From Corylus avellana (taxonomy: Eukaryota; Streptophyta; Magnoliopsida; Fagales; Betulaceae): 64,000 nucleotides of DNA. Below are positions 1 to 13,100 of this stretch, in pieces. The stretch lies in contig NC_081542.1 of assembly GCF_901000735.1 (NCBI RefSeq), positions 46,478,238 to 46,542,237 on the forward strand. The letters are read 5' to 3'. The notes beneath the pieces are model-generated. The model worked only from the letters and a program-made list of their open reading frames with translations, made no database searches and was not told the DNA's origin. Made by a program: the position numbers and the translations under genes. Each line of letters starts with the position of its first letter. Positions within the stretch are counted from its first letter, which is position 1.

Positions 1-969
1 TTGGAAGTGCAGGTGAGAATCAGAATCCGTTGAGCTGGGATTTAAGGATTCAAATAGCACTAGATGTAGCAAGGGGATTGGAATATCTACATTATGGGGT
101 ATGCTTTGTTTTGTTTGCCAAGCTAGTAGAACCCACTCCAGTACTTATTCATCTTCATCTAAATTGACAGGCCTTTCCTCCTGTTGTGCATCGTGACATT
201 AAATCTTCTAACATATTGCTGGATACGTCCATGAGAGCCCGAGTATGTCTTCTGGATGGTTTTCTGCTTATGTTTGAATATAAAACCTTTTTCACTCTGA
301 CAAATGTAATAATCAGTAATATCAACTGAGCAGATTGCTGATTTTGGGCTTTCAAGAGAGGAGATGATTAAGCCATGTTCATCTAATGTCAGAGGAACTT
401 TGGGATACCTTGACCCTGAATATGTGTCAACAAGGACCTTTACTAAGAAAACTGATGTCTACAGTTTTGGAGTGCTACTGTTTGAAATAATTTCAGGCAG
501 GAATCCCCAACAGGGTCTCATGGAACATGTGGAGCTAGTAAGAACTCTATTCATGTGTGTCTAGTTGCTGAAGTATATTAGCACCTTTTATTTTATGTAA
601 AAGTCTATGTGATTCGTTTCTTGCTATCCACCTTAATGCCATTACATTGACATTCTATATTTTTGTGATGAATAGGCAGCAATGGATATGGAGGGTGAAA
701 GTGGATGGGAAGAAATTGTGGATTCTCAACTTGATGGAAATTTTGATCCCCAAGAACTCGATGGAGTGGCTGCTATTGCTTTCAAATGTGTCAATCATGT
801 TTCCAATCTACGGCCTTCTATGAGAGATATAGTTCAGGCACTATATCAGATTATTAAGATGAGACGTGGAAGGAAGCATCACAAGCGAATTTCATCTGCC
901 ACAGCAGATGAAATCCACATTGAAATTGCCCAGCTAGGAATCCCAGATCCTTCCTTTGTTGAACGTTGA
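1..969 (+). CDS. CRLK1/CRLK2-type receptor-like protein kinase, C-terminal part (cut by window edge)
   Basis: This is the 3' end of a Ser/Thr receptor-like kinase gene. Exons fit 1-98 (frame from base 3), 171-242, 334-537 and 676-969, all with GT-AG introns. They encode the part of the kinase domain after the hinge: ARGLEYLH, the catalytic loop HRDIKSSN, the DFG triplet in IADFGL, the activation segment and P+1 loop (RGTLGYLDPEY), subdomain IX (KTDVYSFGVLLFEI) and the subdomain XI arginine (LRPSMRD). The tail WEEIVDSQLDG followed by a basic stretch resembles the calcium/calmodulin-regulated kinases CRLK1 and CRLK2, which act in cold signalling upstream of MEKK1; that subfamily placement is by remembered similarity. 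The N-terminal membrane segment and ATP-binding lobe lie outside the window. The stop is TGA at 967-969. No frame break is seen in this portion. Confidence 0.85.
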
Positions 970-1365
970 AAAAAGTACAATTCTAGGCTACTTTTACAGT
1001 CAATTGAAAGAGAAATATAATGCATAAGAGGCAATATGTCAAAACACTTTGAAATGAGATACAAAGTCTTACCTCGCAAATGCATATCAGCCACTGGTTT
1101 GGCTGGTAAAGCAGATGTGATGTATTTCAATAGTTTTGACTTCTTCAAGCATGATTATTTGATAGCTTTAGGTTCCTGATATTTTCAAGCAGAGCTGCTA
1201 GATTGCTTTATATTCTTGGTAAACGACAAGTCTACCATGCGAAACTCAAGCAAATTTTTTAGATGTTATTATACAATACTGCATACAGCCAAGCATTGAG
1301 CATCACCCAAAAAAAAAAAAAAAAGTAGAGCATCACTAGATTCTTGAAGAGGAACAAAAAACCAC
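970..1365. other. Convergent intergenic spacer (kinase / ANR 3' ends)
   Basis: This 396-base spacer lies between two convergently transcribed genes and should contain both 3' UTRs. It holds an A-run at about 1309-1324. I see no coding exon in it. Confidence 0.6.
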
Positions 1366-3665
1366 TTAGTTCTGCAGCAGGCCCTTGGCTTTGAAATACT
1401 CCACGGTTTGATCATAAATTGCTTCAATCCCGTACTTAAAGCTGAACCCTTCTTTGATAAGCTTCTCTGAAGATAAGGCCAACTTGGCCTTGGCGGGAAA
1501 ATCTCCGAAACTGTAATTTCCAGATGACAAGAGAATGAGTCAAACAATACTTCACCACTACAGAGAGACTATTTTAAAACCATATTTTTAAGTAGTTAAA
1601 TAAACAGTATTAGTGCATTTCAATTCTTCAACAAGCTAATGAAATGGAAAATAAAGAAAATAGTAGAAGAAATGGAGAAAATGGAGACAGATTTTTCAGG
1701 TGGTTCTTAAACACCTACATCCACCACTAAGAAAAGCCCTGATAGGCACGTTATGCTCTCATTCCTTGATAATTTTTACAATACAAATTACTCTATGTTC
1801 TAACAGTGCCCACCAAATCAAGTGGATTAGAAGCTTACTCAGTTGGGACTTTGTAGTGAGCATATCTTTTATTGAGAAACTGTGCAAGCTCAGGAACACT
1901 GGTATTGACACCACAGCATATGTATCGACCAGAAGCAGATTCTTTCTCAGCCAAAAATATTTGGGCCTGGCAAACATCCTCCACATGTGTGATAGATATT
2001 GAGCCTGACAGCATTTGCATACCTTTCATTGCATTTATGAGGAATTCATTGCCTGACAAAAATGTTAAAATGCCTTTGTTATACCAGTCTGCCAATTGAG
2101 CTATTGTGAAAGCAATTTTTCATTGTAGCCACATGGCCTAAAGGCAATCAAAATTGCAATTTATAGTGTACTTTGGCTTCCTGTTTATACCTGTAATTAG
2201 AGACATAGCTAGACCAACACTGCTGGGGACGTCCGGAGTGAGAGAAGCACCAGCCATAAGAGTAGGAATCACTGTGATGAGATCAATACCATTTTCTTCA
2301 GCAAATTTCCAAGCTGCTTTCTCGGCCAGTGTCTTGGAAGCAGGATAACCCTGAAAATTCAAAAATACCCATCTTAAATCTTCTCTGTTTTCTTCCTCCC
2401 AACCCAGTTTAGAGTAAAACTTTGTTGATACAATTTGATGATTACCCAAGTAGGTGGCTTCTCAGTGCTCAAAAACTCAACGTCGGTCCAGTGGCTTTCG
2501 TCCATGACTAAACCAGTCCCATTGAGCTTGTTGATAGTTACAGCAGCTGCAGATGATGTCAAAACGACACGTTTAACAGTTTTTGCTCTCACACATGCTT
2601 TCAAAACATTATGTACCCCTTGGATTGCTGGCTTGATCATGTCATTCTATGCTTCAGAAAAAACAGAAGCAGCATTGTTGTTAAGAGTTCAGAAGCAGCA
2701 ACATTATTGCCAAAATTAGGAACGTGGGTTCTGCAGTTTGGTACCTCTGGATCTTCTGAAGCAAAGTTAACAGGTGTTGCAAGATGGAACACAAGGTTAC
2801 AACCTGCTATGGGAGCGTCAAAGCATCCTTCATCAGTTAGATCTGCTCCAAATATTTTTAGGTCCCCCAAATCTTGTAGTGCTATGAGGTGAGAGATCTT
2901 CTTCTCATTGTCTGCACATCAAAATACTTTTTTGAGAAACTTCAACTTTTCTGTTTTTTTTTTTTTTTTTTTTTCTTCTAACAAGTTCATGTTCATCCAC
3001 TTTAAAGCCCAAGCATATAAATTTCTACAAATTGGGTCCTAGAAATTTTTTCAATTCGATCTCTAAAACCCAGAAATTTTATTAGATTTATATTAAAAAC
3101 CAGATTTATATTAAAAATCTTTTGGGTTCATTTAGATTTATATTAAAAACCAGAAATTTTATTTTAATACCCCTTTCCGACAAAAATTTGGTTGGAATAA
3201 TTTTCTTGCAATCCGATAAAACGGCTGGACCAAGAGAACGGAAAACGATCTTTCTATTTTAAATTCCTTTCATTTTCTCTGGTCAGTAGATTTAGAGGGT
3301 AAAATTGTCTAAATTTTTTTGAGGTTCAATTTTTTGGACAACACTATCCTTATAAATACATTAACCCAAAAAAATAGAAAGAATTTAAAATAGAAATATC
3401 ATTTAATCTTGACCGTTGCTTAAACTAACAATAACACTTTAATCCTAGAAGTCGGATTCCAACTTGGCAAAATTAGAAGAAAAAATGGTCAACAAATTAT
3501 ATAAAAATAAAAGAGAAAAGAAAAATGAAAAGACGAACCTGGGTCCCTAACAGTGGTGTTGACGGCATAGCCCTTCTCCAGCAAGAGCTTGACCAGCAAA
3601 GAAGCGACGAAGCCGGTGCCGCCGACGACGCACGCAGTCTTCTTTCCGATATGCTGAGTGGCCAT
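1366..3665 (-). CDS. ANR: Anthocyanidin reductase (BANYULS-type), six exons
   Basis: The product is an NADPH-dependent short-chain reductase that converts anthocyanidins (cyanidin, delphinidin) to 2,3-cis flavan-3-ols such as epicatechin, the precursors of condensed tannins. Exons on the minus strand are 3665-3539, 2911-2745, 2646-2446, 2350-2191, 2052-1839 and 1510-1366. All introns are GT-AG, and the spliced length is 1014 nt, 337 residues, the usual size for ANR. Near the N terminus (residues 15-21) is the Rossmann glycine motif GGTGFVA. Further on are SSAAAVTIN, the catalytic YxxxK as YPASK, and the ANR-typical end [10 protein letters not shown]. The six-exon pattern also matches the known gene. 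The start at 3665 gives MATQHIGKK, the usual ANR beginning. No frameshift or missing catalytic residue was found. ANR is preferred over dihydroflavonol reductase or leucoanthocyanidin reductase by these motifs. Confidence 0.95.
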
Positions 3666-3835
3666 GGATGGATGTTGATTTTGTATGATACCTCTCTCGA
3701 TCTCTCAATCTGAATTTTTTACGAAAAGTAGTTTTTGATTAATCAAAACAAATAATATTTGACGGTCAAGGCACACGTACCCAAAGGGGAAGGAAGTAAA
3801 TAAGAGCTACTACTCCTAGTGTTGAGAGGCTGGGT

Positions 3836-3920
3836 TCTTAAATAGACGTTGCTTTCTATGGCTCTATCTAGCTACTTGAATGAGGAAGAAGGTAAGCACG
3901 TGAAGTTGTGCACCACCAAC
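3836..3920 (-). promoter_or_regulatory. Putative ANR promoter: TATA-like box, G-box and MYB-type AC motif
   Basis: Upstream of the ANR start, read on the minus strand, a TATTTAA sequence lies at about 3838-3845, roughly 175 bp before the ATG. A perfect G-box CACGTG is at 3897-3902, and a CACCACCAAC motif resembling MYB recognition elements is at 3911-3920 on the plus strand. In Arabidopsis, ANR is activated by a MYB/bHLH/WD40 complex (TT2, TT8, TTG1), so this pairing is plausible. The sites are short, and their function is inferred. Confidence 0.4.
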
Positions 3921-4379
3921 AACTCCAATCACGAGGGACTTCATGTGTCTCAGTCTTGAATTTCTGATCAATACATCAAATTCCGAAAATATAGGGGGAT
4001 GGGAAGTTGTGTTCAAACGCGTACCCTTCGGCTGTGTTTGCCAATAGAATGGAAAAATGAAGTGGAACGGTATTGTAGATTGATAAGTGGGAAAAAAGTA
4101 CTAATGTTTTGTATAAAAAAGTGAAAAATTTTGTTTTGTAGTGTTTTTTTATTTAAATAGTAATAAAAAGTGATTGATGTAATGTAAAAAGTAAAAATGT
4201 TGGAGTTGATTTTAAAAAGATTTTTTTTTAATTTTTGGGTTTGGTCCCTTTGCCAAACACAACCGAATCAAGATTCCATCATGACCGGGATACACATCCA
4301 CCCATTACAACAATGGTCCCGATCATGCCACCAAGGCACCAATTTTTTTAAAAAAAAAAAAATTAGGAAAATTTTCATA

Positions 4380-4730
4380 AAGTCACTCGATTTGAAAAGA
4401 TTATCTCAAATATCAAAACCTTTCAATTTCACCTTCCCACAACTTTCAATTTGATGCAATCTACTCCTCTGTCAGTTTTTGGACGTTAAAAGTGATAAAA
4501 TAACTTTTATACCCATGTAACTTTTATAAAATTCAAATTACCCTTAATTTCAAATTGAAATTTAAAAAAAAAAAAAAATTTAAAATTGAAGGGTAATTTG
4601 GTCTTTTTAGTGGTTTCCGTTAAGTTTTAACGGCAAAAATTGATCGAAAGGTGGTCAATTACATCAAATTGAAAGTTTAAAAATTAAAATTGAAAGTTTT
4701 TTAAATTTGTAGGGATCTTCTGAAAATTCT
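4380..4730. repeat. MITE-like imperfect inverted repeat
   Basis: The sequence around 4437-4491 (AACTTTCAATTTGATGCAAT and following) is repeated in inverted, diverged form around 4615-4675, with an A/T-rich centre. The layout is that of an old nonautonomous DNA element. The ends and any target-site duplication are not clear. Confidence 0.5.
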
Positions 4731-6379
4731 TGATAATTCAAGAATCCTAAATAAAGTTATTCCAAAAAATTAAAAGAAAAAGTGTGGCTGAAGCGAGTTA
4801 ATTGTTGGTGACCCAATCATCTCTTTGAAGTGGTTCTGCCATACATAAGAGGTGGCTCGTGGTGGCCGAGAATAGCTCGATCACTTTTAGATCAGTCATT
4901 TGAGAGTAGCTGAATCATCCTTTTTAGTTATTGGTGATTCAGCTGCCCCAAACTATCTACTTAATTAGGAGTATATTAATATAATTTTTAATTTTTTTTT
5001 TTCTTGATAAATGAAGCCCCAGACCGAGAAAATAGCCCATTAAAAAGTAAAAACCGAAGTACCCTAACGATTAAAAATTATAATAATTTGTACGACTTTT
5101 CCCAGGTGTTAGTTGGCCACCAACAGATTGTGTGCATCACGTGCAAGACTTGTTAGGTTGCACAAAAATGAGGAGCGTATGCATGCAATTGACCAAAAGT
5201 TTAAGGTTATTGGATGTAGCTAGGAAATCGATTTCTTTAATATTAACAAACTAAGAATTCCAATTTCTCTAATCTTAACTCTAAGTCTCTAACTATACAA
5301 AAATAACACCTGAAAAAAAAAATAAAAATAAACAAATAGGTGGGTGGGTGGATGACCACCATCCCTTCTACCAGTAAAGGGGTGGGTGAGGGCAGAGTTC
5401 GGTCCCTCTCTACTTGCCAATTAACAAAAAAAACAAGATTGAGGTGAAGCCTTTTACCCATGAAGGGCGCGCGGTGAGTGGTCCCCCATCCACCAACCAC
5501 TAGAATTCGGAATTACATTATGTTTTGGAGCCACGCACCTATCTCCTTCTCCTTCTCCTTCCTTCCTCTTTTATTTCCCTTGTTTTTTTCCTTTTTTTTT
5601 TTTAATCATCGGTGACTGCAGGCACGGTGGAGAGTGGATCTGGAGAAGGGGAAATCGGCGGTGGATGTGGGTGATGATAGAATGGGGAAACGTTCTCAAA
5701 CGGTAGCCCAAAAAGTCCAAATCGTGCAAATTACTGTGCACTTCATCGTGTACACAAGAACGTCTTTTTGCAGAGACAAAACCAGAGAGGATAAAATAAG
5801 GTTGCTTACGTGTAACATGAATCACTAAATTGCCATCCGCTTGTCTCATATCAAGAACAACTCTTCTGTACTGTAGGATGTTAGTACAGTAAATTAAATA
5901 TCTTCATAAGGTAAAGATATACAACTGTAGCAAGTCAACGCGTGGATCTCACTTGCCACCTCGTGAAGTACACACACCTCTGCCCACTGTTGCCACTCTC
6001 ATTCACTGCTGTATCAGTAGTTCGACTTTCTGTTTGTACTCCTGTTATTTTTCTGTAGTGTTTTTTAACTTACCTTGCTTTTTGCTAGTTATTATCTCTC
6101 AAATCTGTTGTTTGATGTTGTAGATGAGACTTTTGTAGTCAATATTCGTTCCTCTCTACGGATGTTGTTCGGTTTTCCGCATTACTTTCCCCGCAACCAC
6201 CACTTCATGGGTAGTTGCTGCTTTTACCATATAGTGCTCCTTATCAAGCACATTTGCCCTTAGTTACCACTTCATGCGATCTTTAGAAAGCTAGGCTCAA
6301 CTCGATTATAGACTCATTCTTGGCCGCCGACAAGGTTTTTCTCTACTTAAGATAAGATTTTGATTAAATAAAATAGAGC

Positions 6380-6944
6380 AAGTCCTACAAAGATTTATCT
6401 AGATGGCTCTCCATCCATCTAGAAGGTTCTCTACAAAGATTTATCTAGATGGTTCTCCATCCATTTAGAAAGTTTTTAATTTGTCTTCATCATCTAGATG
6501 GTTCTAACTTAGGGACTAAGTTCATCATCTAAATGGTTCTAACTTTGACTATAAATAGCCATGGGGCCTTATGCCTCAAACATGATCGATGATAATCAAT
6601 AACACACGATAAGAGAAGCCCGGAGAAGAGAGCTTCAGTTATACTCCAGAAAGAGATTTAAGAAAATAGTGTCTTAATACACTACTGAGAGTATATATTA
6701 GTTTCAACAGAGGTTGTTTCTTTCTGTATTATTTTACTACTGTATTAACTCATGTTTTGCATAACTTGAGTAAATACCACTGTAACAAGTTGTTTATAGT
6801 GGATTGATCGAAGTTAGTCCTGTGGATGTAGGCCCACTACTGAATCACGTAAATACTGTGTTTTGATTTCTTGCATTTATCATTCCATTATTATTTTGTG
6901 GAGTGTACACAATCATTGAGTCAAGGGTATGTCCGTCCCTAACA
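6380..6944 (+). mobile_element. Probable solo LTR of a Copia-type retrotransposon
   Basis: The block holds a TATA-like CTATAAATAG near 6550, then a run resembling the 3' half of Tork/Tnt1-type LTRs: GTGGATGTAGGCCCACTACT followed by GAATCACGTAAAT near 6822-6853. It ends CCCTAACA at 6944. Just inside its left part is a direct repeat of about 43 bp (units near 6388 and 6431). The 5' TG end and target duplication were not identified, so it may be truncated. No internal domain or second LTR is seen. Confidence 0.5.
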
Positions 6945-7192
6945 CTCATTGCTTATTGGTTGTTTCCTTCTCTATAAAATGATTAATTAATTTCTCTTCT
7001 TCTCACAAGGACTATCCTCTTTCAAGTCTCTTTAATTACCTTTCGTTTTAAAATATTTCTAAACTACATATATATTGGTTTTGAAAACGCCTTCAACAGG
7101 ACGTGCAAGCACAAAAACGTCGACGTACCTTGACAAAAGAGTGCAACTGAGAAGAAAATATGGAAGAAAAAGAAAGCAAAAAAAATCCCTTC

Positions 7193-9035
7193 TCACTCGG
7201 GTTTGTAAATTGCCACAAAGCAAGGGAGGATAGCTCTGGGATTTAGTACACAGAGTTCCTCAAAGTTGGAATGAGAACCCTTTCTCCAAGCCAAGGAGTC
7301 GAACCCTGAGGATGCCATTTCTTGAATTCTCTCCAGAGGACTATGAATCCTCCCGGCCACTACTCGGCACACTATCAAAGCCTTCCTTGCAGACGAATCT
7401 TTCTCATATAATTCAATGGATTCGAATGCTCTTCCACTTGTGGAAGTGGTGAAAACCCCACCATTGGATTCCTTCTTGGTGAGAAATCCGTGCCTTAAAA
7501 CTTGACACACACCACAATCATCTAAAGTGCAGAGGCTGGAGGAGCCATTGATGCCAAGAGAGCAGACAACAGTTGTGCCATAGAACCTCAAAAGCTCATT
7601 CCCATCAACCAGGCACCGGGGATGCTTTTTGGGTAGTTTGCTAGCTTCAATCTTCACTGTTTCTCTATATTCTTCAAACCAGGCTACGGTTTTTTGCATG
7701 TTGTGGACCTTCAAGACCCTCTCTATCCTTCTGCACTCCTTCTCTGCAGACTTCAACCTGCAGCTTTTTTGGCAAATTATTTCTACTATCTTCCTTGATG
7801 AGTCTCCTTCACCAAGTTCAATGACTGCACACAAGGGAGCATTAACCGGGTTTGACAGCAACATTATCTAAAATTAATAGCCAAAAAGTGCAATTCTCTA
7901 CATAATTACCCACTGCTTTTTTTTATACACACTCCAGTAAATTTTTTATTATCTTTTCTATTTTCTTCTAAATATTGTTTTTCATTCTTTTTTTTATTAT
8001 ATTCTTGCCGACACTAATATTTTCAAACATTCATATTCAAAAGGGTATCATCGAAAATGAATACAATACTGAAAAATTTTAAATGTCTTCTAATGTGTTG
8101 GAGGTGAAAAATGCCTCATATTAACTAAATATAGCTAATATGGAAGTTTTACACAATTTGCTGGAGGTCATTTATCTATTGATTCCTCCTCCTAATTCTC
8201 ATAGAAGGAAACAAAAGGAGTTTTTCTTTTTTTTTCTTTTTTTCTTTCCTTAAATTGAAAAGTTAAGAAAGATTTTTTCCTTGAATTGAAAAGTTAAGAA
8301 AGTTGAAAAAACACACTTTGAAGATCATAATTAGCATCCACCTATGCGTAGTTTTGGATTACAAGTTAAAAATTAAGAAGGGACCTCAAACAATAACAGA
8401 ACAATTTACATAAAAACATGTATATGAGATAGAACTTTGAATCATTGGTGTTCACCTGCATGTTTTGACAGATGATGTGCTTCAACAGCATCCAGTTTTC
8501 TAAACTGCGCACCACATATCTGGCAAATTGGATTTGAATTACCATTATAATCTGTCTCAATAGATCTTCTACACTCTGAAGGAATATCACTGCAACCCCC
8601 ACCATGGATTTTAATCAAAGTAGACCTGCCGGAGTCGTAGTGAGGTACGGGATGGCGGCCTCTATTGTCGGTGTTTGCCAGCCTCAGGTTACCCACAAAA
8701 GTTGGGCCATGCTTTCCTCTGTCATTGGCATTGCTGGAAGCATAAAACCGACTAATTTTAATTTCCCAGGTTGAATCATCAAGAAGTACTTCATGAGTCA
8801 CAGGTTTAAGGAATTCAATGCTCCCTAGGGATCTTCTACTGCAAACAAGAGGCTTGTTGTCTCTGCGTTTCATAACATCTCTGAGATCTGATATGGCTTT
8901 TGGACAGCAAGAGCTGTCTGGCTTTCTTGTCGAAGTGCTCAGATTATTGTTGTCATTTGGATCATGCACATCTGATGGTAGTTGTGATCTTCTGCAGTCC
9001 AATGATCTTCTCAGAGCACACCAAACCGTTGGCAT
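7193..9035 (-). CDS. C2H2-type zinc-finger protein, two exons
   Basis: Two minus-strand exons, 9035-8456 and 7824-7193, join across a 631-bp GT-AG intron to give 403 residues. The junction restores the family sequence at ...LSKHA then VIEL, so the acceptor is at 7825-7826 rather than the ATG near 7862. Exon 1 is rich in Ser, Asp and Arg, and ends with a single finger CQICGAQF...AHHLSKH (C171, C174, H187, H192). Exon 2 holds the conserved region typical of one plant family of single-finger proteins: SRKIVEIIC, KVHNMQKT, EYRETVKIEASKL, RCLVDGNELLRFYGTT, and the C-terminal RAILPCFVAIYKP. From memory, relatives are At5g54630, At4g27240 and At1g75710. The finger and nuclear role are inferred from the family; the molecular function is not established. 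Confidence 0.88.
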
Positions 9036-10104
9036 CGATCCTGTATCTTAATTATTTGGTATTATATGGTTCAACCTTTTAAATGGGTTTTAAACTTTGA
9101 TGTCAAGAAAACAATCAAGGAAAGTCAGTATTTTTGTCGATAATATTGTTCCTCTTTTGGCAGGCTGTTGGGAGAATCTGAAAGTTATTTCGTTTCCTTT
9201 GTTTTCACACAACAGTTCCAATTATAGAAACTTTTAATATAAAGTTCATGTATAAGAGATACGCAATATTTTCTATTACCTCAGATGCAAAAAACTTCCA
9301 AGTTTTAAGCACATAAGCCATCGAGGATCCTGTCACAACATTCCTCGTAGGACATGTCCATGAAAGTGGAGTGACAACATTGACCTCCGATTTGACTTTA
9401 CAACTTTTAAAACAAAGAAGAAAAAAAAAATTCCTTTAATTGATGAGATTTGACAAAATCAAAGCAGATTTACACTTTGGGATTTTCCAGCAATATTCTA
9501 AATCTCCAGAAAAGGAACTTGTTTGAGGAAGGCCTAAGTTGACAAAAATAAGTAGTTTATAAAAATATAAGTGTTAAGTCCTACATTAGTTTCTTACTAG
9601 GTAAAAGTAAACTTTTCTAGTAAAAGTAAACTTTATAAGTGATTCTAAGAAAACTCAAAATTAATTAGTTCTTTTGGAGTAATAACGCAAATATGAATAA
9701 CTCTTTCCCTGAATCGTTACAAATGGTATCAGAACAACTTAATAACACCATGTAGGCTTCTCGACCTCCCAAAGACATTTGAGGGAGCAAGAGGCTATAT
9801 TATTGCGGAACTACCTGAATGGAAATGATACAATGCTAGGAGAAATAGATCTCAAAGCATTTACATTCATTCATATGATAATTCAGATAGAGATACTTCA
9901 TTGATTAGAAAATTAATAGTACTGAGATAAGGTGCTAATCAGAAGAATCAAGATTATAGATGAACAAACATTCAAGAACTTACTGAACACACATACAAAC
10001 TTGAGTAAGTTTTATTTAGAAGATATCCATTACAGCTCGCATAAGTCATATGCAATGTAACCAGTTCGTACAAGTAATATATATCTCTGTAATGTACCTC
10101 CAGT
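9036..10104. other. Intergenic spacer with LTR-like fragment
   Basis: This spacer lies between the head of the C2H2 gene and the tail of HSA32. Near 9572-9735 is GTGTTAAGTCCTACATTAG and then ATGGTATCAGAACAAC, resembling an LTR piece followed by a methionine-tRNA primer-binding site. A related GTGTTAAATCCCATATTAG sequence occurs near 32262. Nothing coding is seen. Confidence 0.45.
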
Positions 10105-13100
10105 TCAGAACAGAAAAGATGAGGATCCAAGGACAGATGCATGATTTTTACCCAGGTTGCGTCCCCGGAGACATTCCAGATCCATCACTTGAGAGTGATC
10201 CACAAAGAGGTTCACCTGGAAGTAGAGGCCATCAGCAAGGATGTTAGAACATGTAATTAAGATCCCAATTTCAGTAATGAAGAAAAGGATGAAACGAAGA
10301 GCATCATACCCTGGGACCATACTGTTTAATAAACCACTCAGAGGCTCTGGGATTTGATGCTTCAAACATGATCTTCTCAAGACCAAGACGCCCAATGACC
10401 TTAGCAATTATGTCTGACCGTACAGAATCAGCATGCTTGCAGACATCATCAGCATCAATCATTATAGTGTCTGCTCCAGCTTCTAAGCATCTCTCAGCCC
10501 GTCTGATCAAAAGATCCACATCTTCAACAAATTCTGTGTAAGCAAAGAGAAAGCTCATGATCAAACCATAGAGACGATTCAACAACCTCTCACTCTTTTC
10601 TAGTTTGATGACATTATCTCATTTGATCCAATGTTCAAGTAACCAGCTCCTACAAAATACAGTACGCACCGAGCAAAAGGAAACAGTACAGCATGTGGGT
10701 TACAAGGATGCAAAATCTATACCGAGCCCTAATAACATTGGTATCCAGGATAGTGTAACATAGGGCAATAATACGAAGCAATGCATGTATTTATATTTGG
10801 GACTCCCCGGTCCAATTTCCATGTTACAAATACATACATATATCAGTATCCTGTCTACACAAACCTAGAGTAAATTCTGATTTTTAAAGAATAGAAAATG
10901 TTAAGATCTATCGTCTCTTCAAACAACAGAAAAAACAAGTCATGATGAGAAAATACAAATTAAACAGGCAGACAACCTTCTAACAAGTAAAGTTGACATC
11001 CCAAAAGTATGCTTTGGCTAAAGACTCAAATGGTGTTTAAGAACTATGTGAATAGCATTGAAATAAGAGGTTCCATAGCTGCATTCATAATAATAATAAT
11101 AATAATAATAAATGCTAAATACATTTTAAGGCAAGAAAAGAACGAAGTTGTTTGATGCTTGAACAAAACTGTTTGCTTGTTAATTGCAAAATCACATCAA
11201 ACTACGCTGCCTTTCATTTTTTGGTAATCCACTTCTATCCATCTGGAGCAAACACTACACTTAATTACACTAATACTCTGCACAATACATTCATCCTAGA
11301 TGCTCTGAGCTAAGGGTATGTACTGTGCTTATTTCACCAACCAAGCATCCTTGGCCCAAATATTTATATGTACATCATGAAAAGAGTCCATATCAGATGA
11401 CCAAAGTTCATCAATTTCAATCTAGAACATAATATTGACAGTTTTTCCTTCTCTACAGACGGCATGTTATCCTTAGAAGAAGATTGATCATGATGATAAA
11501 GCTTGTAGGAAATATTTTCAATAAGCACTCATCCAAAAGACTGCACACATACCAGATGATCGAGGCCTTGGGACAATATAAGCTCCAAATGCTCTATCAC
11601 CACCAACAGGAATGTCAGACTTGTTAACCTTCACTGCAAATTGAGGCTTGGCTTTGAGACCACCACTCTTAATCAAGCGCACAAATCTTAGAAGAGTCTC
11701 TTCAGGAACCTCGAGTGATCCCACATTCAGCTCAATAGTATCAAACCCCAATTGCTTGCACTCCTAAAGAGATCATAGAAGGACACTGAATTAGTGCTCT
11801 AAAAAATATTAAAGAAAACAACTTACAATACAAATCCTCTCCCACACCTCACCTCCACATACTCTTTGAAGACCGATGGACCTTTGTGAACCAAGTGTTC
11901 AGCCCAGTCACCTGTGCTAACATATACATCATGTTGGTGAGCTATGTTAATCACTTCTTTAATGAAAGCCTTTGGCATCAGGCTATGAGAACCTCCAGAG
12001 AACTTTAATCCATCAACAAATTGTCCCATGGACTCAAAAATATCCTGCAGAACACAATATCCTGATCTTTGTCAAATCCCGAGAAGCAACTTAGGAAAGT
12101 GTTGAGCAGCAGTGCTGGTCTCAATCAAGGATAAAGGAGGAGTATTGTAGCAGTTCCAAATATTACTCAACTCTCATGAAATAATCAAAGAAGATGAATA
12201 AGAAGCATAGATATAGATGATTAATTAATGTGTGTCATTATTGGTAGACAAGTAACTGTGCAACTGCAGATGCACACATTCCTGCTCAAGATTATGAAAC
12301 AGTAACCTTGTGCATGATCCTTCCCTTCCCGGGATTAGCACCCTCTAGTTTTTCTTGAATAACTCTATGGTGGAGTTCTTAAAATCTTAACAATTATTTT
12401 TAATTAAGTGGTTCAGATTTTGCGAGCTCAATACACAACTCGATCAGATATAATGAACTAAGAAAAAAAATTAAAGATCGTTTAAATGTGGTAATCGATG
12501 AGCTGGTAAAATCTGCACCTTCTTTAATTCCCTTCAAAGATCCCTCCCTTGATTACTCCCTCGAATACTCCCATGTTTTTCTCAACATTAATCTTGTTTC
12601 TTTATATAATTCTACATGGAATAAGCGAGCACCAGTGCTACTTCTGATATTTTCTCTCACTGAGAAAGTTGAGGAAGAGAGAGTTTTATACTATGGTATC
12701 TGCCACCTAAGCGCATCTACAACTTCGAGATCAACGTCTCAAAACTAATATTTACCATCAATACACAATCCCCACTATTATCTTCGCTTCTGTTTCAAAT
12801 TCCGTAGATATCAATTCTCTACATTCATTGTCCATTTTTCATTTGTTCGAAAATATAACATGGGATTGTGGGTAGTGGACATTAATCAAACACAAGATTC
12901 TAGAACTTTAGCTCGTAGATTTTCGCTATAGTTAGTTACCCAACAACCAAAACCCATCTAATAAAAAGTAAAAGTAGTTGTTATAGATAATAAGATCATG
13001 ATTAGCACTAATAATGAAGACAATCATCATAAGGATTACCTGAATAACGTTTTGGCTTAAGAGGGTGAAATGGGGGCCTCTCATCTCCGTGACTCCATAG

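Larger units (their letters stand above)
3921..7192. other. Intergenic spacer with repeats, no gene seen
   Basis: This spacer lies between the ANR promoter and the C2H2 gene. It holds an inverted-repeat element near 4380-4730, AT-rich sequence and an LTR-like block at about 6380-6944. Several open frames occur in 5240-6260 but none has recognisable domains, homologous motifs or plausible exon structure. I do not call a gene here. Confidence 0.5.

Noticed and set aside
2742..2870. Apparent frameshift in the ANR reading frame after the SEDPE residues
   Set aside because: A GT-AG intron (2744-2647) fits exactly and restores ENDMIKPA, so the gene is not broken.
5571..6263. Short open frames that might be exons of a small gene
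   Set aside because: They have no shared frame across credible splice sites and no recognisable domain; the composition is that of the spacer.
7825..7864. ATG near 7862 as the start of an independent gene for the second C2H2 exon
   Set aside because: A clean acceptor at 7825-7826 joins it in frame to exon 1 and restores the family sequence.
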